A stretch of DNA of 34,127 bases from Akkermansia muciniphila (GTDB lineage Bacteria > Verrucomicrobiota > Verrucomicrobiia > Limisphaerales > BJHT01): contig CAMAUZ010000082.1 in assembly GCA_945861535.1 (NCBI GenBank), positions 1 through 34,127 of the forward strand, read 5' to 3'. Each line of letters opens with the position of its first letter. The first letter of the stretch is position 1. Made by a program: the position numbers and the translations under genes. The notes below the pieces were generated by a model. That model did no database searches. It was not told where the DNA came from and was given only the letters and a program-made list of their open reading frames with translations. Positions 1 to 9,200 of this stretch are shown piece after piece.

Positions 1-943
1 TGCGAAAAGCGAGGGCGAGGCGTTCCCCGCCATGCCAGCTATCGGTGAGTTTGACGTCGGGGTTGTGGATGAGCACCAGCGTCTCGGTGCCAGGGACGCG
101 CGTGAGCACAGGCGGCGCGACAGGATTGGGCACGGTGGACTGCACGGGCCTGCTCCAAGTGGTGCCGTTGTCTTTCGATCGACTCTCCCACAACCAACCC
201 GTCGTCGTGCGGCCCAGCATGAGCAGCTTCCCAGGCGCGTGCTCGACCATGGCCGGCTCCCAGAAACCCCATTCGTGCTTTTTGAGCGGATTGTCAGGCA
301 CATGGAGCACTTCCTTGAACGGCGAGCGAGTCCACGTCTTGCCATAGTCATCGGAGAACACGGTATAGGTGCCGAGCGGCCCACCCTGCTTATTCGCGTC
401 CGGCTTCAGGTTGCAGTGCAGCAGCGCGATGACGCGCCCGCTCGCCAGTACATAGAGTCTGTCCCACGGCCCCGTGGTGTAGTCATGCGAGTCATCGCTG
501 ATTTTCCGCGGCTCGGACCAAGTCTTCCCCTCGTCCGTCGAGCGGCGGAAGACCTTGAAGGCATCGCGGCCATTGGCGAGCGACGTGTGGGTCAGGCCGA
601 GATCGCCATTTGCCAGTCGTGCGAAGGCGATTTGGAACAATGAACGCTTTGCATCACTGAAGACGGTCTCGGGCCGGGACCAGGTCTTGCCGTCGTCGAG
701 CGAACGCATCTGGCGAATCTCCCCACGATCCCAATCGCCGCTCTTCTGATGCGCTCCATACATGAGCAGCAGCGAGCCATCCCGCAGCTCGATCAACGAC
801 GCCTCGCCATTGCGGGCTGCCTCCTTCGAGTATGGTACGATGACGTGGCTGGGACCGCGGGCGGGTGAGGTTTCGGCGGATTGCACTGCGGCCAGCGGCG
901 CGAGCAACCAAGCGACAACGAAGAGTCCGAGAATGGACTTCAT
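1..943 (-). CDS. Secreted sialidase-family (BNR/Asp-box) protein, 3' end cut by window edge
   Basis: The reading frame starts with ATG at 943 and stays open to the window edge, giving 314 residues without a stop. Residues 1-22 form a signal peptide (hydrophobic core LFVVAWLLAPLAAV), so the protein is exported. Four Asp-box motifs of the S-x-D-x-G-x-T-W type are visible (SLDDGKTW, STDEGKTW, SDDYGKTW, SKDNGTTW), which is the hallmark of the six-bladed sialidase/BNR propeller. The family includes exo-alpha-sialidases that release terminal sialic acid, but in PVC bacteria many members have unknown glycan substrates. The catalytic Arg triad and Tyr cannot be assigned with confidence here. The gene begins 19 bp after the stop of the DUF1552 gene on the same strand and is probably co-transcribed with it. 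No strong Shine-Dalgarno sequence precedes the ATG. The fold is well supported; the substrate is not known. Confidence 0.85.
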   Translation of the reverse strand, partial: MKSILGLFVVAWLLAPLAAVQSAETSPARGPSHVIVPYSKEAARNGEASLIELRDGSLLLMYGAHQKSGDWDRGEIRQMRSLDDGKTWSRPETVFSDAKRSLFQIAFARLANGDLGLTHTSLANGRDAFKVFRRSTDEGKTWSEPRKISDDSHDYTTGPWDRLYVLASGRVIALLHCNLKPDANKQGGPLGTYTVFSDDYGKTWTRSPFKEVLHVPDNPLKKHEWGFWEPAMVEHAPGKLLMLGRTTTGWLWESRSKDNGTTWSRPVQSTVPNPVAPPVLTRVPGTETLVLIHNPDVKLTDSWHGGERLALAFR

Positions 944-962
944 GGCAGCGTTTGGCAGTGGG

Positions 963-2237
963 TTATGCCGCCATCTCCAGTCCTCTCAGCGGGCCTTTGG
1001 ACGAGGCAAACTTTCCGGCGTCGACGCCGAGGCGTTGAAGCATGGAGACGAAGAGATTGGGCAGCGGTTCGTTGTTGGTCTTGTCGAAGGCGAGGTGCTG
1101 GCCGTGCTTGAAGCCGCCGCCGGCGAGGAGGATGGGGAGATTCTTGGTGTCGTGATTGTTGCCGTTGCCGAGGTTGCTGCCGTAGAGGACCTGTGTGCGG
1201 TCGAGCAATGTGGCGTCGCCTTCCTTGCTGGATTGCAGCATGGTGAGCAGGGCGTTGAGCTGCTGGAACTCGGCGAGTTCGAGGTTTTTTAATTCGCGCA
1301 GTTTGTCTTCGCGGCCGACGTGGTGGGAGAGGTTGTGGCTCTCGCTGCTCACGCCGGGGATGTGCTCACTGAAGCCGTCGAGCTTGATGAACAGGGTGAT
1401 GAGCCGCGTGCTGTCGGTGGCGAAGGCGAGATGCGCGAGGTCATACATCGCGCCGAGTTTTTCGAGGAGGTATTCGCCGTCCTTCGGCGCGGGGGCATCG
1501 ACCTTCGGCTTGGGCTTGCGCTCCCATTCCTCGGCGATGAGCAGCCGGCGTTCGACTTCGCGGACGGAGGTGAAGTATTGATCGAGCCGCTCGCGATCGG
1601 CGCTACCAAGTTGTTTCTGCAAGGCGGCGGCGCGGTCCGCGACGGCGTCGAGGATGCTGCGTCCGGTGCGGAGTTGATCAACCTGCCTCTGGACAGACGC
1701 CGCATCTCCCGCGACGAACAACGCCTTGAAAACCTGCGCCGGGCTGCGCTCCGCCGGCAGCATGACGCCGCTGGACGTGAAGGACAGTGATTGGTTGCCG
1801 GACTTGGAGACGACGAGCGGCAGCGCGGAGACGCGCGTGAGATGCCCGATGCGCTCGGCGGCAAATTGATCGAGCGAAATGCTGTTGCGGAATGACGCAG
1901 TGCCCGGATGCGGCGCGGCGGTGAGGAACGTGACCTCGGCCGAGTGCCCGCCCGTGACTTCCCCATGCGAGCTGCCGGAGACGACCGTGAACTGCTCGCG
2001 GTGGTCTTTGATGGCTTCGAGATACGGCGTGAGCGCGTAGCCGCGCCCGGTCTCGGCGGGATAGAAGTGGCGCTCGAGAATGCCGAGATTCGTGCAGATG
2101 GAAATCATGCGGCGCGGCGCTTCGGCGGGCTTGCCGAAGACGGGCCGCATGGCATCGAGAAACGGCAGCGCGAGCGCGGCGCCGGAGGCGCGGAGGAAGG
2201 TGCGGCGAGAGAGAGATGGCTTGAGGAGGTTTATCAT
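963..2237 (-). CDS. DUF1552 domain protein, twin-arginine exported
   Basis: This is a 424-residue protein from ATG at 2237. The open frame continues upstream to 2594, but that extension has no signal sequence and covers the antitoxin gene on the other strand. The chosen start gives a twin-arginine leader (SRRTFLRASGAALALPF) at residues 9-25, typical of this family. The body has the sequence character of DUF1552: a HLTRVSALPLVVS-like stretch, a long helical middle, SESHNLSHH, and a C-terminal GNGNNHDTKNLPILLAGG segment resembling the alkaline-phosphatase-like DUF1501 fold. DUF1552 proteins are normally encoded next to DUF1592-type CxxCH proteins, and that partner lies upstream on the same strand, separated here by an oppositely oriented toxin-antitoxin pair. 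The biochemical role of the family is unknown; co-occurrence with secreted hydrolases suggests periplasmic polysaccharide processing (inference). Confidence 0.88.
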   Translation of the reverse strand: MINLLKPSLSRRTFLRASGAALALPFLDAMRPVFGKPAEAPRRMISICTNLGILERHFYPAETGRGYALTPYLEAIKDHREQFTVVSGSSHGEVTGGHSAEVTFLTAAPHPGTASFRNSISLDQFAAERIGHLTRVSALPLVVSKSGNQSLSFTSSGVMLPAERSPAQVFKALFVAGDAASVQRQVDQLRTGRSILDAVADRAAALQKQLGSADRERLDQYFTSVREVERRLLIAEEWERKPKPKVDAPAPKDGEYLLEKLGAMYDLAHLAFATDSTRLITLFIKLDGFSEHIPGVSSESHNLSHHVGREDKLRELKNLELAEFQQLNALLTMLQSSKEGDATLLDRTQVLYGSNLGNGNNHDTKNLPILLAGGGFKHGQHLAFDKTNNEPLPNLFVSMLQRLGVDAGKFASSKGPLRGLEMAA

Positions 2238-2312
2238 GGTGAAAGGGGCAAGGTCTGCCGCACGCAAAAACAAATGGCAGCAGGGCTGGTTGAAAGATAG
2301 GGTTCCACACCT

Positions 2313-2516
2313 ATGAGTGAAGCAATCCAACCGCCGCCCGGCATCGAAGAACGGCTCGCTGAACTGGAACGACGGTTCACCCAACTGCGCGATGAGGTGC
2401 TCGGTCTCAAGCCGGTGAAGAAGGACTGGCGTGCAACCGTGGGCATGATGCCGGATGACGAACTCTCGCGGGAAGCCCAGCGGCTCGGGGAAGAGTGGCG
2501 CCGGCAGGAGCCGTGA
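2313..2516 (+). CDS. Putative type II antitoxin upstream of PIN toxin
   Basis: This is a 67-residue, highly charged protein. It is largely helical, with a Glu/Arg/Leu-rich heptad-like stretch at residues 11-32 (IEERLAELERRFTQLRDEVL). A C-terminal segment reads DWRATVGMMPDDELSREAQR, the type of W-x(3)-G-(M)-x-x-D-D/E tail seen in short antitoxins whose disordered end wraps around a PIN toxin. The stop codon lies 5 bp before the toxin ATG, so the two genes form one transcript with translational coupling. The pair runs opposite to the flanking genes. Only 75 bp separate this start from the DUF1552 start, so any autoregulated promoter here would be divergent with that gene. The family assignment rests on size, composition and position rather than on a named domain. 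Confidence 0.7.
   Translation: MSEAIQPPPGIEERLAELERRFTQLRDEVLGLKPVKKDWRATVGMMPDDELSREAQRLGEEWRRQEP
2506..2510 (+). promoter_or_regulatory. Shine-Dalgarno AGGAG inside antitoxin end, for toxin
   Basis: AGGAG lies 11 nt before the ATG at 2522 but only 2 nt before the alternative GTG at 2513, which overlaps the antitoxin stop. The spacing favours the ATG as the toxin start. Confidence 0.55.
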
Positions 2517-2521
2517 GCACG

Positions 2522-2944
2522 ATGCTGGTTCTCGACACGGATCACTCCAGCGAGTTGGGCTACCGTTCCGTTCCCGGCTTGCGGTTGCTCGCACGGCTGC
2601 AGGCGCACAGCGCGGACGCCACCATCACGGCAATTACAGTGGAGGAGCAGTTGCGCGGCTGGCTTGCGGAAATCCGCCGCCACACCGACCCGCACCAGCA
2701 CATTCGCGATTACGCCCGCTTGGTCCGCCAGGTGGAGCTTCATGCGTCGCTGGCGGTGTTGCCATGGGATGCTGACGCCGTGCGCCACTTTGAGATGCTC
2801 AAGACCCAGCGCGTTCGTATTGGCACGAACAACCTGAAGATCGCCGCCATCGTCCTCGCCCATGACGCCACGTTGCTCACGCGCAATATGAAGGACTTTG
2901 CCCAAGTCCCGGGCTTGAAGGTCGAAAACTGGCTGGGCGAATAG
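2522..2944 (+). CDS. vapC: PIN-domain (VapC-like) toxin with altered active-site residue
   Basis: This is a 140-residue protein with PIN-domain layout: the LVLDTD strand with Asp5 and Asp7, an acidic TVEE site at residues 39-42, and the C-terminal LKIAAIVLAHDATLLTRNMKDF block (residues 105-126), followed by VPGLKVENWL. VapC toxins are Mg-dependent ribonucleases whose acidic cluster cuts tRNA or rRNA. In this family the residue before Leu105 is normally Asp (as in GxND-L-x-I-A-A); here it is Asn104 (codon aac), so the catalytic cluster may be weakened or lost. The start is placed at ATG 2522 because of Shine-Dalgarno spacing; GTG at 2513 would add three residues. The stop lies 5 bp from the convergent stop of the DUF1592-type gene. 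The PIN fold is confident; nuclease activity is doubtful. Confidence 0.85.
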   Translation: MLVLDTDHSSELGYRSVPGLRLLARLQAHSADATITAITVEEQLRGWLAEIRRHTDPHQHIRDYARLVRQVELHASLAVLPWDADAVRHFEMLKTQRVRIGTNNLKIAAIVLAHDATLLTRNMKDFAQVPGLKVENWLGE

Positions 2945-2949
2945 TGCTG

Positions 2950-5900
2950 TCATTTGGTTTGGAACAACTCGCTTGCCACGACTTCCTGCACGAGGGAGCG
3001 CAGACCGTGCTTCGTCATCTTGGTCTTCGCCACGATGCCGTCGATCGCTTCGCGGTCGGAAAAACGGACGCCGGCTCCCGTGGCGTAAATCATGAGTTGC
3101 CGGGCGACATTGCGGGCGAGGGCGTCCTCGTCCTTCAGGAGGAGTTCGCGCAGGCCGTTGATGTCGGTGAAAGTGCGGCCATCGGCGAGGGCGCCGGAGG
3201 CATCGACTTCGGAGCCGAGGCGGAGCTTCACGCGGTTGCGGCGCAACGCGGCATCGCTGACGACTTCGATGGTCGGCTCCTCGACCAGCTTGGAATCCTT
3301 GCCTGTGCCCACGCGCATTTTCTTCGGCTGGCCGGCGAGACGATAGCGATCCCGCCAGCCGCCGATGGCATCGAAATTCTCCAGCGCGAGGCCGGGCGGA
3401 TCCATCTTGGCGTGGCATGACGCGCAGGCGGCGTCGGCGCGATGCTGCTCGATCATCTCCCGGATGGTGACTGCGCCGGTCGCGTCGGGCTCGATGGCCG
3501 GGATGTTCGGCGGCGGAGGCTGGCGCGGGATGCCCAGGATGCGCTCCATCACCCACACGCCGCGCAGCACCGGCGATGTCGCGGTGCCGTTGGCGGTGAC
3601 TTTTAACACGGCAGCCTGCGTAAGAAATCCACCGCGCGCCGTGCCCGCGGGCACTTTGACTTCGCGGAACTCCGACCCGGCCACACCGCGGATGCCGTAG
3701 AGTTCCGCGAGGCGTTGATTGATGAGCAGGGTGTCGCCCGCGATGACTTCGCGCACGCCGAGGTTTTGCGTGAGCATGCGGCGGAAACTGGCGCGCGTCT
3801 CGGCAAGCATCGAGTCGTGCAGCCACGGATCGTATTCGGGGTAAAGGTTCGGATCGGGCGTGGTGAAATCGATCTTCTTCAACTCCAGCCACTCATCGAG
3901 GAAGTGTTCGATGAAGCGGTCGGAGCGCGGATCGGCCAGCATGCGCGTGACCTGCGCGGTGAGGGTCGCGGGCTTGGACAGTTCGCGCTTCGCCGCGAGA
4001 TCGAGCAGCGTCGCATCGGGCATCGAGTTCCAGAGGAAGAACGACAGCCGCGATGCGAGCGCGAAATCGCCGAGCTTCGCGCGCTGCGGCACACCCGATT
4101 CCAGGCCGATCATCAGGAAATCCGGCGCGCACAGGATGGCTTTGTAGCCCGCGATCATCGCTTCATCGAACTTCGTGCCTTGCTTCAACTCGGATTCGAC
4201 GATGGCGGCGTAGCGCGCGATTTCATCGCCGCTCACAGGGCGTCGGAACGCGATGTCGGCAAAGCTCAGCAGCAGGCTGCGATGCGCGTCGGCAACAGGT
4301 GCTTTTACCGTAGTCGCCGGCCCAGCCTTGGGTGGCGTCACTTCTATGTTGGAGAGAAACAGGTTCCGGTCTCGCAGCCTCGGGTCGGGGTTCGTCTCGT
4401 CGAGGAAGTCGTTTACGAACTGCACGCCCACGGTGACCGGTCCGGGGCTGGAGACGCGAAACTTCGCACGGTGGGTCTGCGGGGCATCGCGCAAGGCTTT
4501 TACGGTGAACCTCGCGTGCGGCATCTCCTGGTCGCCGAGCATGAGATACATCTTCACGGATTCATCGCCTGCACGGGTTTCGTAGGCGGTGACTGCCATC
4601 TCGTATTCCCCCGCGACGGCGCAGTTGAGCGTGAGGGTCGTGGTGCCATTGACGTTCAAATATCGTTCGGAGCCGAGCATCGCGCCTGCGTCCTTGAAGG
4701 CATTCAGTGGCAGCTTGGTTGGCTGTCCTGGCTGAACGGTCGGCACACCATCCAGCATCGGGCGCGGATACGCGTTCACCGGCAACTCGCCAAACAAGCG
4801 GCGCTGGCTCGCGGGCGGCCACTGCTCGATGAGTGGGCCTTCCACCTCGAACCAATCGTAGGCGACACCCGGCCCTTCGTAGCTTCTCACTCCCTCGCTC
4901 TGGCCGCCATTGCGCGCGCCGGTGGCAAGCAGCGTCATCGCATGAAATGAAACGCGCTCGCCAGGATTCAGCCAGACCTTGAACTCATGAACTTTGGGCT
5001 TGAAGGAAGGCGCGTCGAAGTAGCCAATCGGTTCGCCCTTGAGCGAAGCGCGGACGATTTGCGTGACGGGTGCCTCGCCGTAAAACTCGACATTCTCCAT
5101 GCGCCCGGCATCCGCCTTTTCCTCGGGCAATCTCGTGAACTCCCACCGGCCCGCATCGTTCTTGAAATAGGGCGGGCCGAAGATGGTGTGGTTGCGCACC
5201 AGGCCGCGCACCGCGGGCACCGCCTTCGTTCGCTCCCAGCGCAGGCTCCAGGTGGAAAACTTCACCCGATACCAGCCCGGCACGGACGGCTTGAAACGAT
5301 CGATCTGCACACCCTCGGGCTGATGCGCACCGATGACACCCGTCAGCACCGCGACGGAGTCCGCTTCGCCCTTGAAGGTCGCTCCCCGGTTGGTGTTGCC
5401 CATGTCGTTTTGCGGATTGCCGACGATGTGCGTCGCGAGCCCGGAGCGAGTTCGTGCCCCTTCAGCGGCACGCCACAATGAATCGCGATCGCTCCGCGCA
5501 CCGTGTCCTGCATCACTGCCGGTTCGCGCCATGTCTTCGTCTCCGGCGCCTTGGCGGCAGGCACGATGGCCTGCCGCAACGCCGTGTCCGCCGCTTGCAG
5601 ATACTTGCTCATCTGAATGTGTGAGATGTCGAGCGCGCCCGCGACCTTGTCGAAGCCGAACTGCTGACCGTCCTCCGGCAGCAGCTCCTTCACGCGCAGC
5701 AACGGCAGCCCAAGCAAATCGCGGAGCGTGCTTTCATACTCGACACGATTCATGCGGCGCACCGTGGAGCGTCCGCCCACCTCACCGGCGACCGTCCTCT
5801 CGATGTCGATCAAGCTCCCGCGCAATTCCTTCAAAAATGCGGCGCGTTCCTCGGGCAAAGGCTGCTCCGCTTTCTTCGGCGGCATCTCGCCCGTCTGCAC

Positions 5901-6110
5901 CCGATCAAACAGGAGCACCAGCCGGTTCAACTGATCGCGGTCAGGCTTGGCGAGTGAGAGTTGGTCCACACGCAGGTTGCCCTTTTGCACATCCGCGTCG
6001 TGACACTCCGCGCAGCTCTTGCTGAGGAAACTGCGGGCGGCGGGAGTGAAATCAGCGGCGCAAAGAGTCGCGGCACCGAAGATGAGGGCGAGGAAAATGA
6101 CGGACTTCAT
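2950..6110 (-). pseudogene. PSCyt1-DUF1587-DUF1595-DUF1592-DUF1588-DUF1585 protein, interrupted by one frameshift
   Basis: Two overlapping frames together encode one protein of about 1050 residues. The start at ATG 6110 is chosen because it opens a signal peptide (MKSVIFLALIFGAATLCAA); an upstream ATG at 6134 is possible. In order I see a PSCyt1 heme-like motif CAECH at residues 33-37, DUF1587 (NRVEYESTLRDLLGL), a carbohydrate-binding-like middle, DUF1595 (FRRPVSGDEIARY), DUF1592 (LASRLSFFLWNSMPDATLL), DUF1588 with a second CASCH and MDPPGLALENFDAIG, and DUF1585 at the C-terminus. The frame changes near 5440-5442, where the coding strand reads CCGGGC and one additional G would restore ...ELAPGLATHIVGN.... 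Everything else is intact, so this is either a very recent mutation or a homopolymer sequencing error. It is the expected partner of the DUF1552 gene downstream. Proteins of this type are extracytoplasmic and thought to be c-type-cytochrome-like; substrate unknown. Confidence 0.85.
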
Positions 6111-6238
6111 CGGGGTCGAATACGGGATGCTCATTGGGGACTGGCAGCGATTTATTTTAATGCGGCGGATTGTAGAACTTTTTGGGACGACAATCAATTC
6201 GCGCCATCGGACAAGATTTCACTCCAAGCCAAAAAGGC

Positions 6239-9200
6239 TCATTTCTTTCTGCTCCGCGACGCTGGTTTGTCCTCGAGCAGGCCATCGATATCGTTGCCGA
6301 GGACACCGGAGAGTTCGTCGGCGGAATAGACCTCCAGTTCCGCCAAGCGGACGAGGCCGTCGGTTTTGGCCGAGTCGTTGCGACCGGCCCAGAAATAGTG
6401 GATCTCGTCGATCTTCTGGGCGGGGCAGGCGAAGACATGGACGAGTTGCTGGTTGTCAACGACCACGCCCGCCGGCAGCCATTGCCGGGCGACCGCGTCA
6501 TGCACGTAAACCGCAAACCGCGCGGTGGTGCGTTCCTTCACGCCGTGCTTGTCGGCGATCGGGCCGGTGTTGTCTTCGTAAATCGCGATCGAGGCGACCT
6601 CCTGCGGGGTTTTGAAACGGACCCGGCATTCGGCGCGGTCGATGCCCGTGCCGCGGGCCAGCGTGGTCCAGGCCGTTTCCTGATTGGCGATCACGCCGTC
6701 CGCCAGCCGCAGCGATGTCAACGGACAGGGATACGGCTCGTGCCGGAGGGTGGAATTGCCGCCCGTCCACGGCATCACGAGGCTGGTTAGATTGCCGACG
6801 GGCTTGGCGTTCCCGGCTGTGCCCGTGCCGGCCGCCGAATCAAGCCGCTGGGCCGTGGCTTTGGGCGTGTCGCGTTCGAGCGTCGTCTTCGCGGAGCCGT
6901 CGTACACGAGATTGCGTCCGCCGAAGTTCATGGCCGCGACGACCAACTCGGCGGCGAGCAAACCGGAGGCGCTCGGGGTTGCGGAATCGTAGGTCAGGCC
7001 CGGTTGCTTCGTGTCGCTGGTCGGGCGGGGCTCCACGGCGCGCAGGGTGAAGGTCACGGTACCGCTTTCATCGGCGCGGAAGGCGGCACGACGGCGTGTA
7101 AGATGACTGCTCAAGGGAAGGCGCGCGGTGTAGGGCAGATTGCCGGTCTTTTGTTTGCCGACGACGGCGATCTCAAGTCGCGTGTGCGGAGTCAACTTGG
7201 CCGGATCGGCGGCGCCGGCGAGCAGTTCCACGAGGTAGGTGCGACCCGCCGCGACGGGCAGCGTGAAGGAGGCCTCGGGATTCAGTTTGCTGACCGTGAC
7301 CGGACCGGCCGGATCGCCGGGCAGCGGGGCGGCGGGAGCCGCGTGTCGCTGGAGCTGCTCGCCGGAGATGAGACTGGGTTCAAATTTCACCCCCCTGCCC
7401 TTGAGTGTCGCGAGATACGACGGCTCGGGCGGCAGGGGCGGCGCGGAGGTCGAGGAATCGAGCGGCACGCCGCCCGCCGAATCGAGCTGTTGCACAAATT
7501 GCGCGGGAGTCGTCACGTTGTAGGGGTTGAAGTCCACGGAGCGAACCCGTTTGCCGTCGGTCGCGTTCAGCCAGTGCAACTGCCCGTCGCGCGAGCCGAC
7601 GAACACGGTCTGCCCGTCGGGCGACAACCGGGCGATGCCGCCACCCGGCGTGTCGCTTTGCCAGAGACGGCGGCCATTCGCGGCGAAGCGTTCGGTGACG
7701 CCGCGCGCGCTGACGCAGAGGATCGACTGCCCGTCCGGGGTCACCAGCACATCGGTGACGCGGCCGGCGACCGGGAGCGGTTGGTCGGCGCCGCCGTTCA
7801 GGGGACGCAGATACACGCGCGCGGTCGGACCCTGCCGGTCGAACACCTGATTCTCGACAATCAGCAGCGATTCGCTGCCCGACACCGGCAGCACCCAGTC
7901 TGTGCCGGCGACGGACGGCATGCGGGTCAATGTTTCGCCCCGCGCGGCGTCGAGCAACTGCGTCTCGCCGGCGTCGTCAACCACGAGGAACTGTCCGGCG
8001 GTGGCCACGACCTTGCCCTGATTGAGCAGCCAGCCGGCGCGTTCCCAGAGCCGCTTGCCGGTCGTCGTGTCGAAGCCGCACACGGACGCATTCATCACCG
8101 AGCCGCGTCCGTAAACGTCGTGCTTGATGCCGAACCCGGCGACGAGCAGCACGCGGCCGTCGGTCGTCACGGCGCGCGGGAACAGGCTGCGGGGATAGAG
8201 CAGATCTTCGGTGCTCGTCCGGGCGGTAGCGTCGTCGAAAAGCCAGCGCAGTCGCCCCTGCGCGTCGAGCGCGTGCAGTTTGCCGGCGCCGCCGAGATAG
8301 GTGAGCTGGCGGGTCGTGTCCTTCAGCACGGTCGAGCCGCCAATGGGGAGCGAAAACGGTCGGAGCAATCCGGACGGCGGCGCGGGAATGCGGCTCTGCC
8401 AGCCGTGGTCGAAACTGAAGCGGTACTGGGCGTCGCCGACGCCGACCTTGACCGTTCGTCCGTCGATCGCTTCCAACGAGCCGTTGAAGGGCGCCCAGAA
8501 GTTTTGGCGGCCGAGGTAGCGCGAGCGATGCTCTTGAATCTCACCGCCGGGGCTGACTGCGAACAGCGAGTCGCCCATCGCGGCGGTCGTCACGAAAAGT
8601 CGCGAGCCGTCGGGCGCAAAGGCGACGTTGAGAATCGCCGCGCCGAACTTGCCCACGAGGAGATGATCGAGCTGCGCTGACGGACCGCCGCGAGTCACGA
8701 CCGGCGGCGCGGTCTCCCGTTTCGGCTCCGGCTTCGGCGGCGCAGCCGGTTGCAGACCCGCCAGCCGGGCCACGGCCGCAGTCGCACCGTGGGCGTCGTG
8801 ACAGCCGACGTACAAGCCGTCGAAGCCGCCCTGAAACGGCGACCAGAGATAATGGATGAAGTAGCCGCCGGGAGCCGGCTGTGCTTCCGATGGGACGCGC
8901 CGCAGATAGGGGGAAAGTTCGGCCAACGCCCGGTGCGAGGCGGGCTTGCCGAACAACACGATGTCCGCGTCGTGGCGCAGCCGCGGCCCGTATTCGTCGT
9001 AGCCGCATTTCGGATCGTCGAAGACGAGGTGCGTGGTCCTCCCAGTCTTCAGATCGGTTTTGCCGACCGCCCCCAACGCCACGCGGCTGACGAACGCCTT
9101 TCCGTCGCGCACGCGTGCGAGCAATTCCACCTCCTCGGGCAACGGCTTCCACCGCAGCAGCAACGGCTGGACTTCGTCGGGCTGAAAGACGGCGACGCGC

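Noticed and set aside
2238-2312. TTGAAA at 2290-2295 as a -35 box for the antitoxin
   Set aside because: It lies too close to the start codon at 2313 and no matching -10 element is visible.
2238-2594. N-terminal extension of the DUF1552 frame
   Set aside because: It would bury the twin-arginine leader and covers the antitoxin gene; the internal ATG at 2237 fits the family.
6195-6238. Rho-independent terminator after the giant gene
   Set aside because: The only hairpin (AGCC-TTTTT-GGCT) has a 4-bp stem and no U-tract after it.
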